Positions 36,381 through 46,195 are shown, numbered from the stretch's first letter. The stretch is 64,000 nt of DNA from Brevundimonas sp. NIBR10 (GCF_027912515.1 NZ_CP115464.1:682001-746000), one strand, 5' to 3'. Notes: generated by a model not told the origin, from the letters alone. Numbers and translations: made by a program.

Positions 36381-38611
36381 CTGAAGCCCTCGATCTGATT
36401 GGGCGAATGGCGGCGCGTCTTTTGACGGCCAAGCTGGATGCGGATGCGGGCGATAGGGGCGCCGCTCGCTTCGTCATCCAGGGGCTGGCCAATGACGAGG
36501 TCGTCGCCATCATCACCGCGATCCAGGCGAACGACGCTCTGGCGGCACGCCTGGACATCACCCTGCCTCGCCACGTCTTTGAAGGAATGGCGGACGTGCC
36601 CGCGACCTTGTTGACCGACCTTGCCGCAACGGAACTGCGCCACGCAGACTGTAGCCGGGAAGGGCGACTGATGGTCCTTACGGATGACAGCCAGCAGCAG
36701 TCTGTCGCCCAGGTACAGAAGATTGACGCGGACGCCCTGCTGGACGACGTTCTGGCTCCGAGCTGGATCGACGAGGCCTCTGCTGGTCTTTCACTTGACG
36801 AGGCTCATCGGTCGCAATGGATCGCAGCATTCCGGGCCCTGATCAGGATTGACCGCGTCGGGCTGCGACAGACCGCCGCTTTTCTGTCCTCTGTAAGGTC
36901 AGAACTTGCGGAGGGAGCGACGCTTCCTCACGCCCACGGCCATTCCCTTCTGACCATAGGGTTGCCGCGGCATCGGCGACTGTTCGATGATATTCCGCCC
37001 CAGAAGTTGACCTGGATGTCGCTTTGGAAGGCGCGTTTCGAGAGCCATTGGTCTCGTCAGAACTTCATGGCCAAACGGGATCTGAAGCAGATCCCGCTGC
37101 CCAGATCTCTCCTGCGCGAAAAACTTTCACCGCTGGAAGAGATCCTGGCTCCGGAGATTTACGCCGCGCTGGATGATTATATTCAAGCTCCGGACGGCGT
37201 CAGCGACAACACCATCAAGCTGTTTGAACATGACTGGGCGGATCTCGCGCCCTTCTTTGATGAGGCGCAAAAGGCCGACAAACGCCGCATCGGGGCGGAG
37301 ACCCATGAGTTCTATCAGGTCCGGAGCGACCTGGTGACCGCCGCCGAGCTGGACTATCTCGATGAGTTTCGCGAACGCCGGCCCCTGGCGAATCCCGCCA
37401 AGCAAATTCAGGACGAGGAATTCTACGCCAGCCACGCCGATGAGATGCGCGAGGATCCTCGTCTCTCAGCGCTATGGGAGCGCTTCATATATGGGCAAAA
37501 GGTTGAGTGCCGGGACTTCCTCGATGGTCTGGTCCAGTGCCTCAGGCGAACCTATCAACCGCTGGACGCGCACAAGAGAGTTCTGGTCGTTCGGGCCCAG
37601 GAGACTGGGCAAAGCCGGTTTCTCGGGCTCAACCACGAGATCTGCACCTATTTCGCCGGGCGTTACGCCGGTCTTTCATCAGCCTTTGATGGACTGATCC
37701 GCTTCGAGGGCGTGGATGCGTTCAACTACCCCAATTTCGCTGACGCCATCGCGAAGGACAAGCGGCGTAATGCGCTTGCCACAAGCAAGCGGGCGCGCCA
37801 GCTGAATTTCAGGGTTTGGCTGGAAGGGGAGGGTCCGCTCGCCGCAGCGTCCAGAACGGCGGAGATCAAGCTCGTCTGGGAAGGAGACCTTAAAACGGTC
37901 GGTCTGACGTATCCTTCAGATCTTGGCCGGCTGCGAGAGAACTCGGCCAAGACGCCCCTGATCGAATGCGCGGCCAAACAGGCGCGCGCCCGTTCTCGAG
38001 GCGCGGGTCCAAACCTTCAGGATGTTTCGACCTTGGAGCCGGCAGGAGCGCGCGACCGAGGCGCTTTCGTTCCGAAGTCGCGGCCCCAGTCGCTGACCAA
38101 GGACTGGAAGCTCCAGGTTCAAGGATTGATCGATCTCGAACTGCTTTCCGCCGAGGGCGGCAAACGGCTCCTTGAGGCCTATGCGACCTTCGAGACTGCC
38201 TACAAGCTCGCCATTGAAGAAATCACATACCTTGGCTTCGTCGCCGACAGCGTCGCAGTGCAGGCAAACGCCTATAGCGCGTTGTTGCACGCCATCCTCG
38301 ACGCGGATTTGCCCGCGCTGGGACTGCGTCCCCGTTTTGCGTCCCGTTATGTCCATCGGCGTGGGCGCGCCGCGACGCAAGGGCCCGCTAGTTCCGAGCG
38401 CGTGCGTCGGCGCGTCGTTCTTGCCCTGGACAACACCCCTGCCGCGATGAGCGCATCCAGTACGGGTCGCCGTTGGAGAGAGGCCTTATCAAAGCGCCTA
38501 TCCTCGCCGAGCTTCCTAGAGCGCCAGCCTACCCATTTCACAGAGCCAGGGTGGTCTCTGTTCTTGGCGAGCTGCGTCCGCATGCTGGCGGAACCGCTTG
38601 GTGGCCCCTGA
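36377..38611 (+). CDS. SspH-like protein, N-terminal part (broken gene)
   Basis: A 744-residue frame that starts by overlapping the previous stop. Mid-protein blocks such as FLGLNHEICTYFAGRYAGLSSAFDG and FEGVDAFNYPNFADAIAKD read as a normal folded protein; the last 100 or so residues (RYVHRRGRAATQ onward) look less orderly. DptH-type proteins are single chains of very large size ending in an FtsK ATPase. From 36377 to the end of the FtsK frame at 41798 is 5422 bases, about 1807 codons plus one base, so this and the 39711-41798 frame may be one gene split by a frameshift. Alternatively a second gene starts at GTG 38601, in the same frame as the FtsK part. Confidence 0.65.
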   Translation: MTEALDLIGRMAARLLTAKLDADAGDRGAARFVIQGLANDEVVAIITAIQANDALAARLDITLPRHVFEGMADVPATLLTDLAATELRHADCSREGRLMVLTDDSQQQSVAQVQKIDADALLDDVLAPSWIDEASAGLSLDEAHRSQWIAAFRALIRIDRVGLRQTAAFLSSVRSELAEGATLPHAHGHSLLTIGLPRHRRLFDDIPPQKLTWMSLWKARFESHWSRQNFMAKRDLKQIPLPRSLLREKLSPLEEILAPEIYAALDDYIQAPDGVSDNTIKLFEHDWADLAPFFDEAQKADKRRIGAETHEFYQVRSDLVTAAELDYLDEFRERRPLANPAKQIQDEEFYASHADEMREDPRLSALWERFIYGQKVECRDFLDGLVQCLRRTYQPLDAHKRVLVVRAQETGQSRFLGLNHEICTYFAGRYAGLSSAFDGLIRFEGVDAFNYPNFADAIAKDKRRNALATSKRARQLNFRVWLEGEGPLAAASRTAEIKLVWEGDLKTVGLTYPSDLGRLRENSAKTPLIECAAKQARARSRGAGPNLQDVSTLEPAGARDRGAFVPKSRPQSLTKDWKLQVQGLIDLELLSAEGGKRLLEAYATFETAYKLAIEEITYLGFVADSVAVQANAYSALLHAILDADLPALGLRPRFASRYVHRRGRAATQGPASSERVRRRVVLALDNTPAAMSASSTGRRWREALSKRLSSPSFLERQPTHFTEPGWSLFLASCVRMLAEPLGGP

Positions 38612-38732
38612 GAATCTGAGCCATAGCGAGCCTGGATCGGGCGAAACCCGGCCTGAGCTCCTCGACCATGTCCGACAAGCCCTGATCGGCTACAGCTTGC
38701 AACGAACCGCCGAGTCGCGGGACCAGCAGTGA
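38601..38732 (+). pseudogene. 43-codon coding-like segment leading into the degenerate patch
   Basis: It starts at GTG overlapping the stop of the preceding frame and reads APENLSHSEPGSGETRPELL, then DHVRQALIGYSLQRTAESRDQQ before a TGA. It is in the same frame as the FtsK-type segment at 39711-41798, exactly 1066 codons from GTG 38601 to the final stop. This looks like the beginning of a gene or linker whose continuation is destroyed. Confidence 0.4.
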
Positions 38733-39709
38733 CCTGAGACGCGACTGACCGGCGGCCGACAACAGTGGCCGCCGGTCGCGCGGGAGACGTCGAGAGTCAC
38801 TTCTGGTCAAATCCTATCTCCGCCTGCAACACGCAACGAAGCCGATAATCTCTTCGGTGGTCTTGTACAACTTTGCTACGCCAGCCGCCCGGCCTCAATG
38901 GCCGTCGTCAACCGAGCCACCGTTCAGAATCCGAAGCGAGGACGGCGACATGCTACGGAGTCAGCGCGTGAATTGAGCGCCAACCGCAGAATGGACGCCT
39001 AGCTTCGGCGGGATTCTGCGTACGGCAGAACTCGTGACAGCGCGACCCCTGGTGTCAGACGGCTTGCACCCAGCGAGCCGACGCAGGATTTCATGGCTTC
39101 GTGACGCGAAATTTCGATCCTGGTGAAACGAAACACCCGCCGACAGTCTCGATGTATCCCGCCCGATGACACACGTCTTCTGCGTCATGACGAGATATCC
39201 CGGGCGGTGCTACCCTGGCGGGTGGGTGACCAATAGCCCCATCTCTCGCTCGCAGAAGATTCCCTGTCCGACTGTCCCGAATGTCGCGCCGAACCTGCCC
39301 CGTCGGTCGGGGCGATCTTTCATGACGGTTTGTCTACCTCCTCGCCTGTCCTGCACAATCGTCTACCGCCTGACCTATCTCGACGCTGTATACGCATCTG
39401 TTCGAACAGGCGCGGGCGCAAACAGCACGCAAGCGCCGGCGATATTCTCATGCCGGTGAGCGCCGAGTACCGATCTATGCTCGATCAACAGGGACGCAGG
39501 AGATCCTCGAGGAAGACTCATCACCGTGCTCGAGGGCGCCTTGGTCGCAGAATGTCGACGATCTGCTCGATCGCAAACAGCTTGAACACAGCCAGATCAA
39601 GGATCATCCGCTATAAGCACGCTCCCTCCGGAGGCGAAATCTCATCAACTCCTCCCAGGCCGCCGGATGCGGTTCTGCGACAGGGCGACGCTGCGGACGC
39701 GGATTACTA
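38733..39709. other. Degenerate patch interrupting the sspH-like gene
   Basis: About 980 bases with stops in all plus frames although both sides are clean coding sequence. Short coding-like islands appear in shifting frames, for example TLYTHLFEQARAQTA then DDLLDRKQLEHSQIKDHPL at about 39383-39617 (frame different from the flanks). This pattern, with loss of frame but retained base composition, fits a consensus full of indels and substitutions better than an inserted gene. Recent decay of the gene is the other explanation. No independent gene is supported here. Confidence 0.6.
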
Positions 39710-39710
39710 G

Positions 39711-41798
39711 GCCCTGGAACCCGGGTACGACGATGAAGCGCTGGAAAGCCCTTGTCGGTCCCGTCTCATTGTCGAACGCCAATCGTGTAGCTGGCGACAT
39801 CGACCCTGCGTGGCAGCCAAACGCGGTGTCAACAACGCCAATGAATTGCGATCGGCGGGGGTCCTGAGCCGCTATCTCGTCGAGGCGCGTGAACTTGACG
39901 AAGAAGCTTCCAGCGCCTGGATCTTTCTGGACGATTACGCCGCCTGGCTTGGTCAAAGCGAACGGCAGATCGCCGATCTGCTTTGTATGGTGCCGGGCCG
40001 TGGACCTGACGGAACACAGACGCTCGATCTCATCGTGACCGAGGCCAAATATATCGGCGTGGCCAATGCTTCAGGCAAGGCGTCTGAATCCGGACGCCAG
40101 TTGCGAGACACCTTGCGCCGGCTGGAGCGCGCGTTGAACTCTGCGGACAAACCGGCAGATCAGTTCATCTGGCGCGCGCGATTGTCCGAAATGTTGCGCG
40201 ATTCCCTGCACGATCCCGGCGGACCGCCGGTGAACGCGGAGGCGATCGTCAATGCAGTGAGGAGTGGCGAGTGTCGCTTCCGGGTCCGGGGCTATTCGCA
40301 TGTCTTCGCTCACGCGGCTCCTTCGGACGACATCTTGGTGGAAGACAAGATGACCGGAGTAGCGGACACGCATTCCGGCACCCAGGAAATGTTCGGCCCC
40401 AACAGTTTGCGCGAGCTCCTCCGAGCCTATGCCGACAGGGCCGATCCCTCGGCCATTCGGCTCCGGGTGCGCGGCGGGCAAGCGCCAGGCCCGGATGGGG
40501 AAGGCGGCGGCCTGGCTCTGCCTACTGCACCCCCGTCTCCTCCAGGTTCGCCGTCGGGCGAAGATGCGCCCGCAGAGACGGTCAATGAGCCGGCCCCTGA
40601 CGTGCAGGATGCAGAACCGCGCGCCGAAACACATGGGGTCGCGACGACTCCGCTCAGCAGATTCCGACAACGCCTTCAGAACGCTCCTTCGGTTCCTGGC
40701 CCGGTGACGGATGCCGACTGGCTGGAGCAGGTGTCGGCGCGCTGCCGGAACGCGCTGCGGGGCTATGGCATGACGCAGAAGTTGGAACAGGCCATCCTGA
40801 CGCCCAACGCCGCCCTGCTTAAATTCAAGGGCACCAACGACCTTACGGTGTCGTCCGTGGAGCGAAAGGTGCGTGAGCTGGAGACCACCCATGGTCTCAG
40901 CGTGCTCAGCGTGCGTTCGGAGCCGGGCCTCGTGAATATTTCGATCCAGCGCCCGGTGCGAGAAGTTCTGACCATCGGCGAAGTCTGGCGCGATTGGGTG
41001 ACTGACCCGGCGGTTCCGAACACACGCTTGTTGATCGCGATCAAGGAAGACGACGGACAGCCTCTGTTCCTGGAGCCGGAACCGGCGCCTCACACCTTGG
41101 TCGCCGGCAGCACCGGCAGCGGCAAGTCGGTCCTTATCCAGAGCATCATCCTGGCGATCGCGGCGACCAATCGGCCGGATCAGGCGCGAATCCATCTCAT
41201 CGATCCCAAATCTGGCGTCGACTACTATGCGTTCGAACCCTTGCCTCACCTGGTCGACGGCATCGTCGACCAGCCGGAGGCTGCGCTCGAACGGCTCGAC
41301 GGGCTCGTGGAGGAGATGGAGCGTCGTTATGGCTTGTTCAAAGCCCAACGGGTTTCGAATATCCGAAGCTATAACCAGAAAACGGACACCCCTCTGCCGC
41401 TGATCTGGATGGTGCACGACGAGTTCGCCGACTGGATGCAGATCGACAGCTACCGGGCAGGGGTCGAAAAAGCCGTCAGCCGATTGAGCGTCAAGGCACG
41501 GGCTGCCGGCATCTATCTGATCTTCGCTGCGCAAAGGCCGGACAACACCGTTTTTCCGATGCAGTTGCGCAGTAATCTGGGCAACCGTTTGATCTTGAGG
41601 GTCGACAGCGCGGGAACGTCGGATCTGTCACTCGGGATGAAGGGCGGCGCGGCAGAGCGACTTCTCGGCAAGGGACATCTGGCGGCTATCCTCGGCGGCG
41701 GGTCCACGCCCACCTATGCGCAGGTCCCCTTTGTAGGGGAAGACGAGCTTGTGGATCTGGTGGATGCGATCTGCGCGGACCTCGCGAACCCTCTATGA
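39711..41798 (+). CDS. FtsK/SpoIIIE-type ATPase, C-terminal part of SspH-like protein
   Basis: Open from 39711; the first start-like codon is GTG 39810 (662 residues). A proline/acid-rich linker (about residues 240-290 of that frame) leads to the translocase domain: Walker A AGSTGSGKSVLIQSI, IHLIDPKSGVDYYAFE, LDGLVEEMERRYGLF, Walker B PLIWMVHDEFADWM, and sensor-like YLIFAAQRPDNTVFPMQLRSNLGNRLILRVDS. This is the HerA/FtsK module found at the end of DptH-type restriction proteins. It is probably 5'-truncated by the patch upstream. Its stop overlaps the sspA start by four bases. Confidence 0.75.
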   Translation, partial: ALEPGYDDEALESPCRSRLIVERQSCSWRHRPCVAAKRGVNNANELRSAGVLSRYLVEARELDEEASSAWIFLDDYAAWLGQSERQIADLLCMVPGRGPDGTQTLDLIVTEAKYIGVANASGKASESGRQLRDTLRRLERALNSADKPADQFIWRARLSEMLRDSLHDPGGPPVNAEAIVNAVRSGECRFRVRGYSHVFAHAAPSDDILVEDKMTGVADTHSGTQEMFGPNSLRELLRAYADRADPSAIRLRVRGGQAPGPDGEGGGLALPTAPPSPPGSPSGEDAPAETVNEPAPDVQDAEPRAETHGVATTPLSRFRQRLQNAPSVPGPVTDADWLEQVSARCRNALRGYGMTQKLEQAILTPNAALLKFKGTNDLTVSSVERKVRELETTHGLSVLSVRSEPGLVNISIQRPVREVLTIGEVWRDWVTDPAVPNTRLLIAIKEDDGQPLFLEPEPAPHTLVAGSTGSGKSVLIQSIILAIAATNRPDQARIHLIDPKSGVDYYAFEPLPHLVDGIVDQPEAALERLDGLVEEMERRYGLFKAQRVSNIRSYNQKTDTPLPLIWMVHDEFADWMQIDSYRAGVEKAVSRLSVKARAAGIYLIFAAQRPDNTVFPMQLRSNLGNRLILRVDSAGTSDLSLGMKGGAAERLLGKGHLAAILGGGSTPTYAQVPFVGEDELVDLVDAICADLANPL

Positions 41799-42925
41799 TC
41801 GTCGCCTATCTCGACAACAACGCCACGACCCGGCTGCTGCCCGAGGCTTTCGAGGCGATGCGGCCCTATTTGACGGACAGGTTCCTCAACCCCGCCTCGG
41901 CCGCCGCCGTCGCCCGCGGCGATCCCGATCCGGCGAGCGACGCACGGCGCGCCCTGGCCGCCCTGCTCGGCGATCCAGACCTGCACCGGGACATTGTCCT
42001 CACCTCGGGCGCATCCGAGGCCAATAGCTGGGTGGTCCAGGCCGCCTGTCCGGGCGAAGGTCATATCGTGCTGTCGGCTATCGAGCATCCGTCGTTGATC
42101 GCTGCGGCTGAGGCGGCTGAACGCCGTGGCGCGCAGGTCGACTATGTCGGATGCGGACAAGACGGCCGGGTGGATGCGGCAGACATTCTCAAGGTCGTTC
42201 GGCCAGATACGGCACTGGTCTCCGTCATGTTCGCCAATAATGAGACGGGCGTCCTTCAACCGGTGGCGGAGATCGCGGCAGAAGCCCGGCGCCGGGCGCC
42301 GGATGTTCTGATCCATACCGATGCGACCCAGGCCGTGGGGCGTGTTGCGCTGGATCTGGTCGGAGACCTCGCCGACGTCGATCTGTTGTCCCTGTCAGCA
42401 CACAAGTTTCATGGCCCGAGAGGTGTGGGAGCGCTTTTCGTCCGGGAGGGCATCGAGCTGGCGCCGTTGATCCACGGCCGCCAGGACGATGGCCGCCGCG
42501 GCGGCACCTCCAACAGCGCCGCCGCCGCAGGACTGGCGGTGGCCGCCCAGCATGCGATGCGCGGGATCAACGACTGGGCGACGATGGTCGATCTGAGGTC
42601 GCGTCTCGAGGCGGGATTGTACAGCATCCATTCCGGCTCGTGGACTAATGGTCGATCGGTCCCGCGCCTGCCCAATACGCTTTCGATGACGCTGCCGGGT
42701 TTGTCGGCCGAGGATGTGGTGGATCAACTGGCTCTGCAGGGAATCTGTATCGCCTCGGGATCGGCCTGCGACAGCGGGTCCATGGCACCTTCCCACGTCC
42801 TCTCAGCCATGGGTCTGTCTTATGAGGACGCCAAATCGACCTTGCGGTTCAGCCTTTCGTCCTGGACGACGGCCATGGAGATCGACATCGTACTCTCCGC
42901 AATGCGGAGTACCGTACTTCCGTAG
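41795..42925 (+). CDS. sspA: Cysteine desulfurase SspA/DndA-type
   Basis: A 376-residue fold-type I PLP enzyme that takes sulfur from cysteine for DNA phosphorothioation. Seen residues: AYLDNNATTRL start, His98 (IEHPS), Asp176 and Gln179 (HTDATQAVG), PLP Lys204 (SAHKFHG), GRQDDGRRGGTSN, and the mobile loop ASGSACDSGSM with catalytic Cys325. It is a full-length IscS-like protein. Here it is the last gene of the locus, after the effector genes, rather than at the head beside sspB. A housekeeping NifS is unlikely because of the coupled overlap with the FtsK gene. Confidence 0.88.
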   Translation: MIVAYLDNNATTRLLPEAFEAMRPYLTDRFLNPASAAAVARGDPDPASDARRALAALLGDPDLHRDIVLTSGASEANSWVVQAACPGEGHIVLSAIEHPSLIAAAEAAERRGAQVDYVGCGQDGRVDAADILKVVRPDTALVSVMFANNETGVLQPVAEIAAEARRRAPDVLIHTDATQAVGRVALDLVGDLADVDLLSLSAHKFHGPRGVGALFVREGIELAPLIHGRQDDGRRGGTSNSAAAAGLAVAAQHAMRGINDWATMVDLRSRLEAGLYSIHSGSWTNGRSVPRLPNTLSMTLPGLSAEDVVDQLALQGICIASGSACDSGSMAPSHVLSAMGLSYEDAKSTLRFSLSSWTTAMEIDIVLSAMRSTVLP

Positions 42926-43096
42926 GCGGCGGCGGACGGGTGCCCGCGATTTTATTGGCGCGTTCACAAACGGCGTGCGAAACTCGGTCATGCTCCAGGC
43001 GTTGAAGTCTCGTACTCTTGAAGTGTGGAACGGAAGCGGCCATTTTCGAATTGTCGGGAATGATTCAGACGGGTCCTTCCTGAACCGGGAACGCAA

Positions 43097-43261
43097 ATGC
43101 TGAAGTACGGCGTCATCTATCTAGAACAGAACGATCTGGCGCTGCGTCTGCTGGTTGAAGGTATGACGCCGGCCGCCATCGCCCTGGCCAAGAAGACTGC
43201 GCCGCACCAGGACGAACCTGAAGCGGTCGAGGACGACGAGTACGAGTACGAGGCGGCCTGA
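43097..43261 (+). CDS. Possible small acidic protein (54 aa)
   Basis: It starts MLKYGVIYLEQNDLALRLLV and ends in a strongly acidic tail (EAVEDDEYEYEAA). A small frame upstream (42990-43103) overlaps its start. It lies between sspA and the convergent nitrilase remnant, ending eight bases before that gene's stop. No family recognised and no strong ribosome-binding site; support is mainly its amino-acid make-up. Confidence 0.35.
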   Translation: MLKYGVIYLEQNDLALRLLVEGMTPAAIALAKKTAPHQDEPEAVEDDEYEYEAA

Positions 43262-43268
43262 ACGGTTG

Positions 43269-43886
43269 TCACGCCGGAGTCGGCGGTGGCGTCGGCCACA
43301 CTCCCATCATGATACGCGGATCAGGGTTCGGGAGCCCCACGGGCGCGATCGCCGTCAGTCTCCAGGACTGGGCGTCGCCGTCGTCGGTTCGTCCGTCCAG
43401 GGTGCGCTCCTGAAAATGGCTGGGCTGCAAGGTCAGGCAGAGGGCCTGGGCGTTCTGCGGCAACGTCAGTTCCACAGTCTTGCCGCCGTCGTCGCGCCAG
43501 AGGCCGACCTGTCGGGCCGGAGGAAACCGGCGGGTGTCATTGGCCCGCTCGATCAGGCCCAGGCTGGTGAAGGTCAAGACCGAAGAGCCGGGATCCTCGG
43601 CCAGAACTGTGGCGTAGCGCGCAGGCCAACGGTCCTTTAGCTGTGGTCCGTCCATCAGCAGCGCCACCACGAGATTGGGTCCGATGCCGCGCACCAGTTC
43701 CTGACAAGGATCATTTCGCGCCAGATCCTCGCAGATCAGGGTGGTCACCGTCGACACCCCGCGAAGCACGAACATGTCCAGGCTGCGGCTCAAAATATCG
43801 ATCCGTTCCCACCAGCGCGCTTGGCGATCGAGTGATCCAGCGCATAGGTTTTTCGATCTGTCTGGCGTCCAGCGCAGCGGTGTGCA
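43269..43886 (-). pseudogene. C-terminal remnant of a nitrilase-domain protein (DRT1/UG1-like reverse transcriptase-nitrilase)
   Basis: About 205 codons remain open, ending at 43269. The segment has RWWERIDIL, then TTLICEDLAR with the nitrilase-type nucleophile Cys in LICED, GPNLVVALLMDGPQL, and RYATVLAEDPGSSVLTFTS, where a nitrilase keeps its substrate-shaping strand. This reads like the C-terminal CN-hydrolase module that class 1 defence-associated reverse transcriptases carry; I recall that family rather than having matched it. Upstream (higher coordinates) the frame collapses at about 43886. A coding-like stretch (DRKTYALDHS) in another frame right there points to indels. The reverse transcriptase domain itself is not visible. 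Confidence 0.55.
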
Positions 43887-45399
43887 TCATGGATCGAGAT
43901 GTCGCCGGTCGGACATCGGGGGCCTGGAAGCTCGCCTGCTGCGGACCATTTCCGCGTCGCCAGCGACCCCGGCCTCATAATGGCGTCGAAAGGCCAGAGA
44001 TCAGGATTACGAACATTGCGACGGGCCTGCATGCGTTCGCACAGGGCACGAGACCGCGTGGCTCAGGGCCACTTCGGAGAAGGGACCAGGTGGACCTCCC
44101 AAACATCCACTCCACCGCGTGAGCAGCTGATCGACGACCGAAAGAAGTCCCTCAAATCCGTCCGGAATGTCCGTGTCAAGCTGGGGGACACCAGGTGCGG
44201 AACGCTCGTCGAACGCCCCAGGACCCTGTCGGCTGGACGCCTTGAACGCCGTGGCCGGATGCGGAACGGGCCGGCCGATCACAGTTGAAGGGTGCGACGG
44301 TGATTTCTCGATCGGTCCGGGGTCCTGGCGTCAGTAGGCCCGCGCAGCCCTCGGCGAGGGAGAGCCGGGCGGATGGTGAGACAGGGGACCGCAGGGTGCT
44401 CGACGCGGGGCGTGCGGTCTTGGGCCGGACACAGACGTGCACCGGATCGGCCGCCAGGTATGATTTCTTTCGAGCTTAAAGCTTGAGATCATCTTGACAG
44501 GCGGCCAGGGCGGACTTGGGTATCGGTTCCCAGCGGAGTTTGGCGGCTCATCCATGCAGAGCGAGCCCCCGGCGGCGCGCACATTTACACTGCTCAAGTC
44601 GACGACTGGGCGCGATATACAGACGGTGCTTGTGCCGGCGGTAGTTTCCTGAGGCCTCCAGCAATTCTTAGGCGCTCGGGAACATCCGCCTGCCTCTCGG
44701 CCGCGCCATTTGCGGGCCGACCCCGGAATGGCGAACACGCGCGAGATCGTGACCATGGGGGACTGCCGGACCCGCTGATCGCGGGCGGACGTGGTGACGG
44801 CCCCGGGGTTTCAGCAGCAGACACCCCCCAGGGACGACGCGTCGCCGCTTTACAGGGCGGGTCTACGACACTCGCCGCGGCCAGGACTCTTCGGGTAGCG
44901 ATCTTGTCGGGTCGGATGATCAGGTATCCGCCGGAAAGATCGCGCGCATGGCCGGTTCGATGGTCCCTCGGACGCGGCGACGTCGTTACTGGCGGTTCAC
45001 AGGCGGGGCGGTCGCTTACGCACGCCGAATGTAGGGTTGTTCGCGGTCCGGCGAATCCGGATTTCGGTGGGGTTCCGGGGCCGGGGCAGGGGGGAGCCCG
45101 CTTTGGTCCGGGCGCGGTGACGGATGGCGGTGCTCGAAGTGACATCGGCGATGGACGGTGGCGTCCAGTCCTGCAGCGGTGGGGTTCAGTACGGGAACCC
45201 GAGCCCGCCCCGACGCGGGGATCAAGTACGGGTTCTTTAGGAGGGATCTTCGCTCGCGCCCGGACGTACTGGCGGGGCGGCGAGCGCGGGATCGCTCCAG
45301 GAAGCCGGAGCTGTATGGTACAGAGTCGCTCCCACCCCGGCCCAACCACATGACGACCCGGCCGGCGGGTGTAATCGTAACCCCCAAATCTCTCCAATG
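43887..45399. other. GC-rich gene-less stretch, probably corrupted coding sequence
   Basis: About 1.5 kb of high-GC sequence in which every strand and frame is broken at short intervals. The longest frames (44594-45397 minus, 43643-44122 plus) have composition like antisense shadows and no recognisable domain. It begins exactly where the nitrilase-domain gene loses its frame, so it probably represents the rest of that gene in badly called form. I can support no gene in it. Confidence 0.5.
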
Positions 45400-46195
45400 A
45401 TTTCCACCCCTGCCCTTACCTTATCCCTTCATAACCTTTTTTCACTTTCACTTCCTTACACTTATTCAATCCTCTAACAACCTTCCTTTTATTAACATTT
45501 TTATCTCACTACTCATCATACTTTATTCTTTTAAATTTATATTCTCATAATCATCAACTCCCATTTTCAAAAAAAACAATTTAATCAAAATTCACACCCC
45601 CTAACCCTAACCCTTCATAAAACTCTATATATTTTTACTTATTCCCTTCTCTCCCTTTCATTCACATCCCTAAATAAAGAACTTTCATCTTTCCCCCTTC
45701 TCACAATTCACTCTACCAAACAATCCCACTATTATTCCATCCCATTCTCCTTTTTATATATCTCCCTTATCTTCCTTCTCAATATTTTATAAAAAAAAAC
45801 AATCCTTACTCATTACTTTATATCATATACCTATCCTCTAAACTAATTCCATTTCTAAATTATCCCTAATCTATTCTATTTAACCATACTTCTTTTTTTT
45901 TATTTTAAAAAAAAAACACACACACACACCCACAAAAAAAAAAAAAACCCCCCAAAAAAAAAAAAAAAAAAAAAAAACCCACCACACAAAAAAAAAATAT
46001 AAAAATAATTAAAAAAAAAAACACACCCCAAAAAAAAAAATAATAAGAATAAAATAATTATATAATAACACAACAATCACACACAATAATAAAAATAAAA
46101 AAACAAATAAATAATATATATAATCCTCCCCAAATATATATATATAATATATATATTTATTTTTTTATAATATATTATATTTTTATATATTATGA
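45400..46195. other. Almost G-free low-complexity tract, probable artefact
   Basis: Nearly 800 bases contain only about three G on the plus strand, in a genome of roughly two-thirds GC. It starts as C/T/A mixture, passes through A/C runs (long poly-A blocks, cacacacaca, about 45905-46035) and ends as A/T dinucleotide-like sequence (46120-46190). No gene can be present. The composition resembles low-quality read tails or read-through past adaptors rather than any known bacterial element. Confidence 0.8.

Noticed and set aside
38961-39710. Small frames in the sspH patch as separate genes
   Set aside because: They are short, lack translation signals and switch frame; they fit fragments of one damaged gene better.
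45601-45620. Telomere-like ctaaccctaaccc motif
   Set aside because: It is two units inside the G-poor tract, which as a whole looks artefactual; chance match.
45905-46035. Poly-A and CA repeats as a microsatellite or origin
   Set aside because: Irregular homopolymers next to other G-free sequence point to sequencing error; no DnaA boxes or iterons seen.
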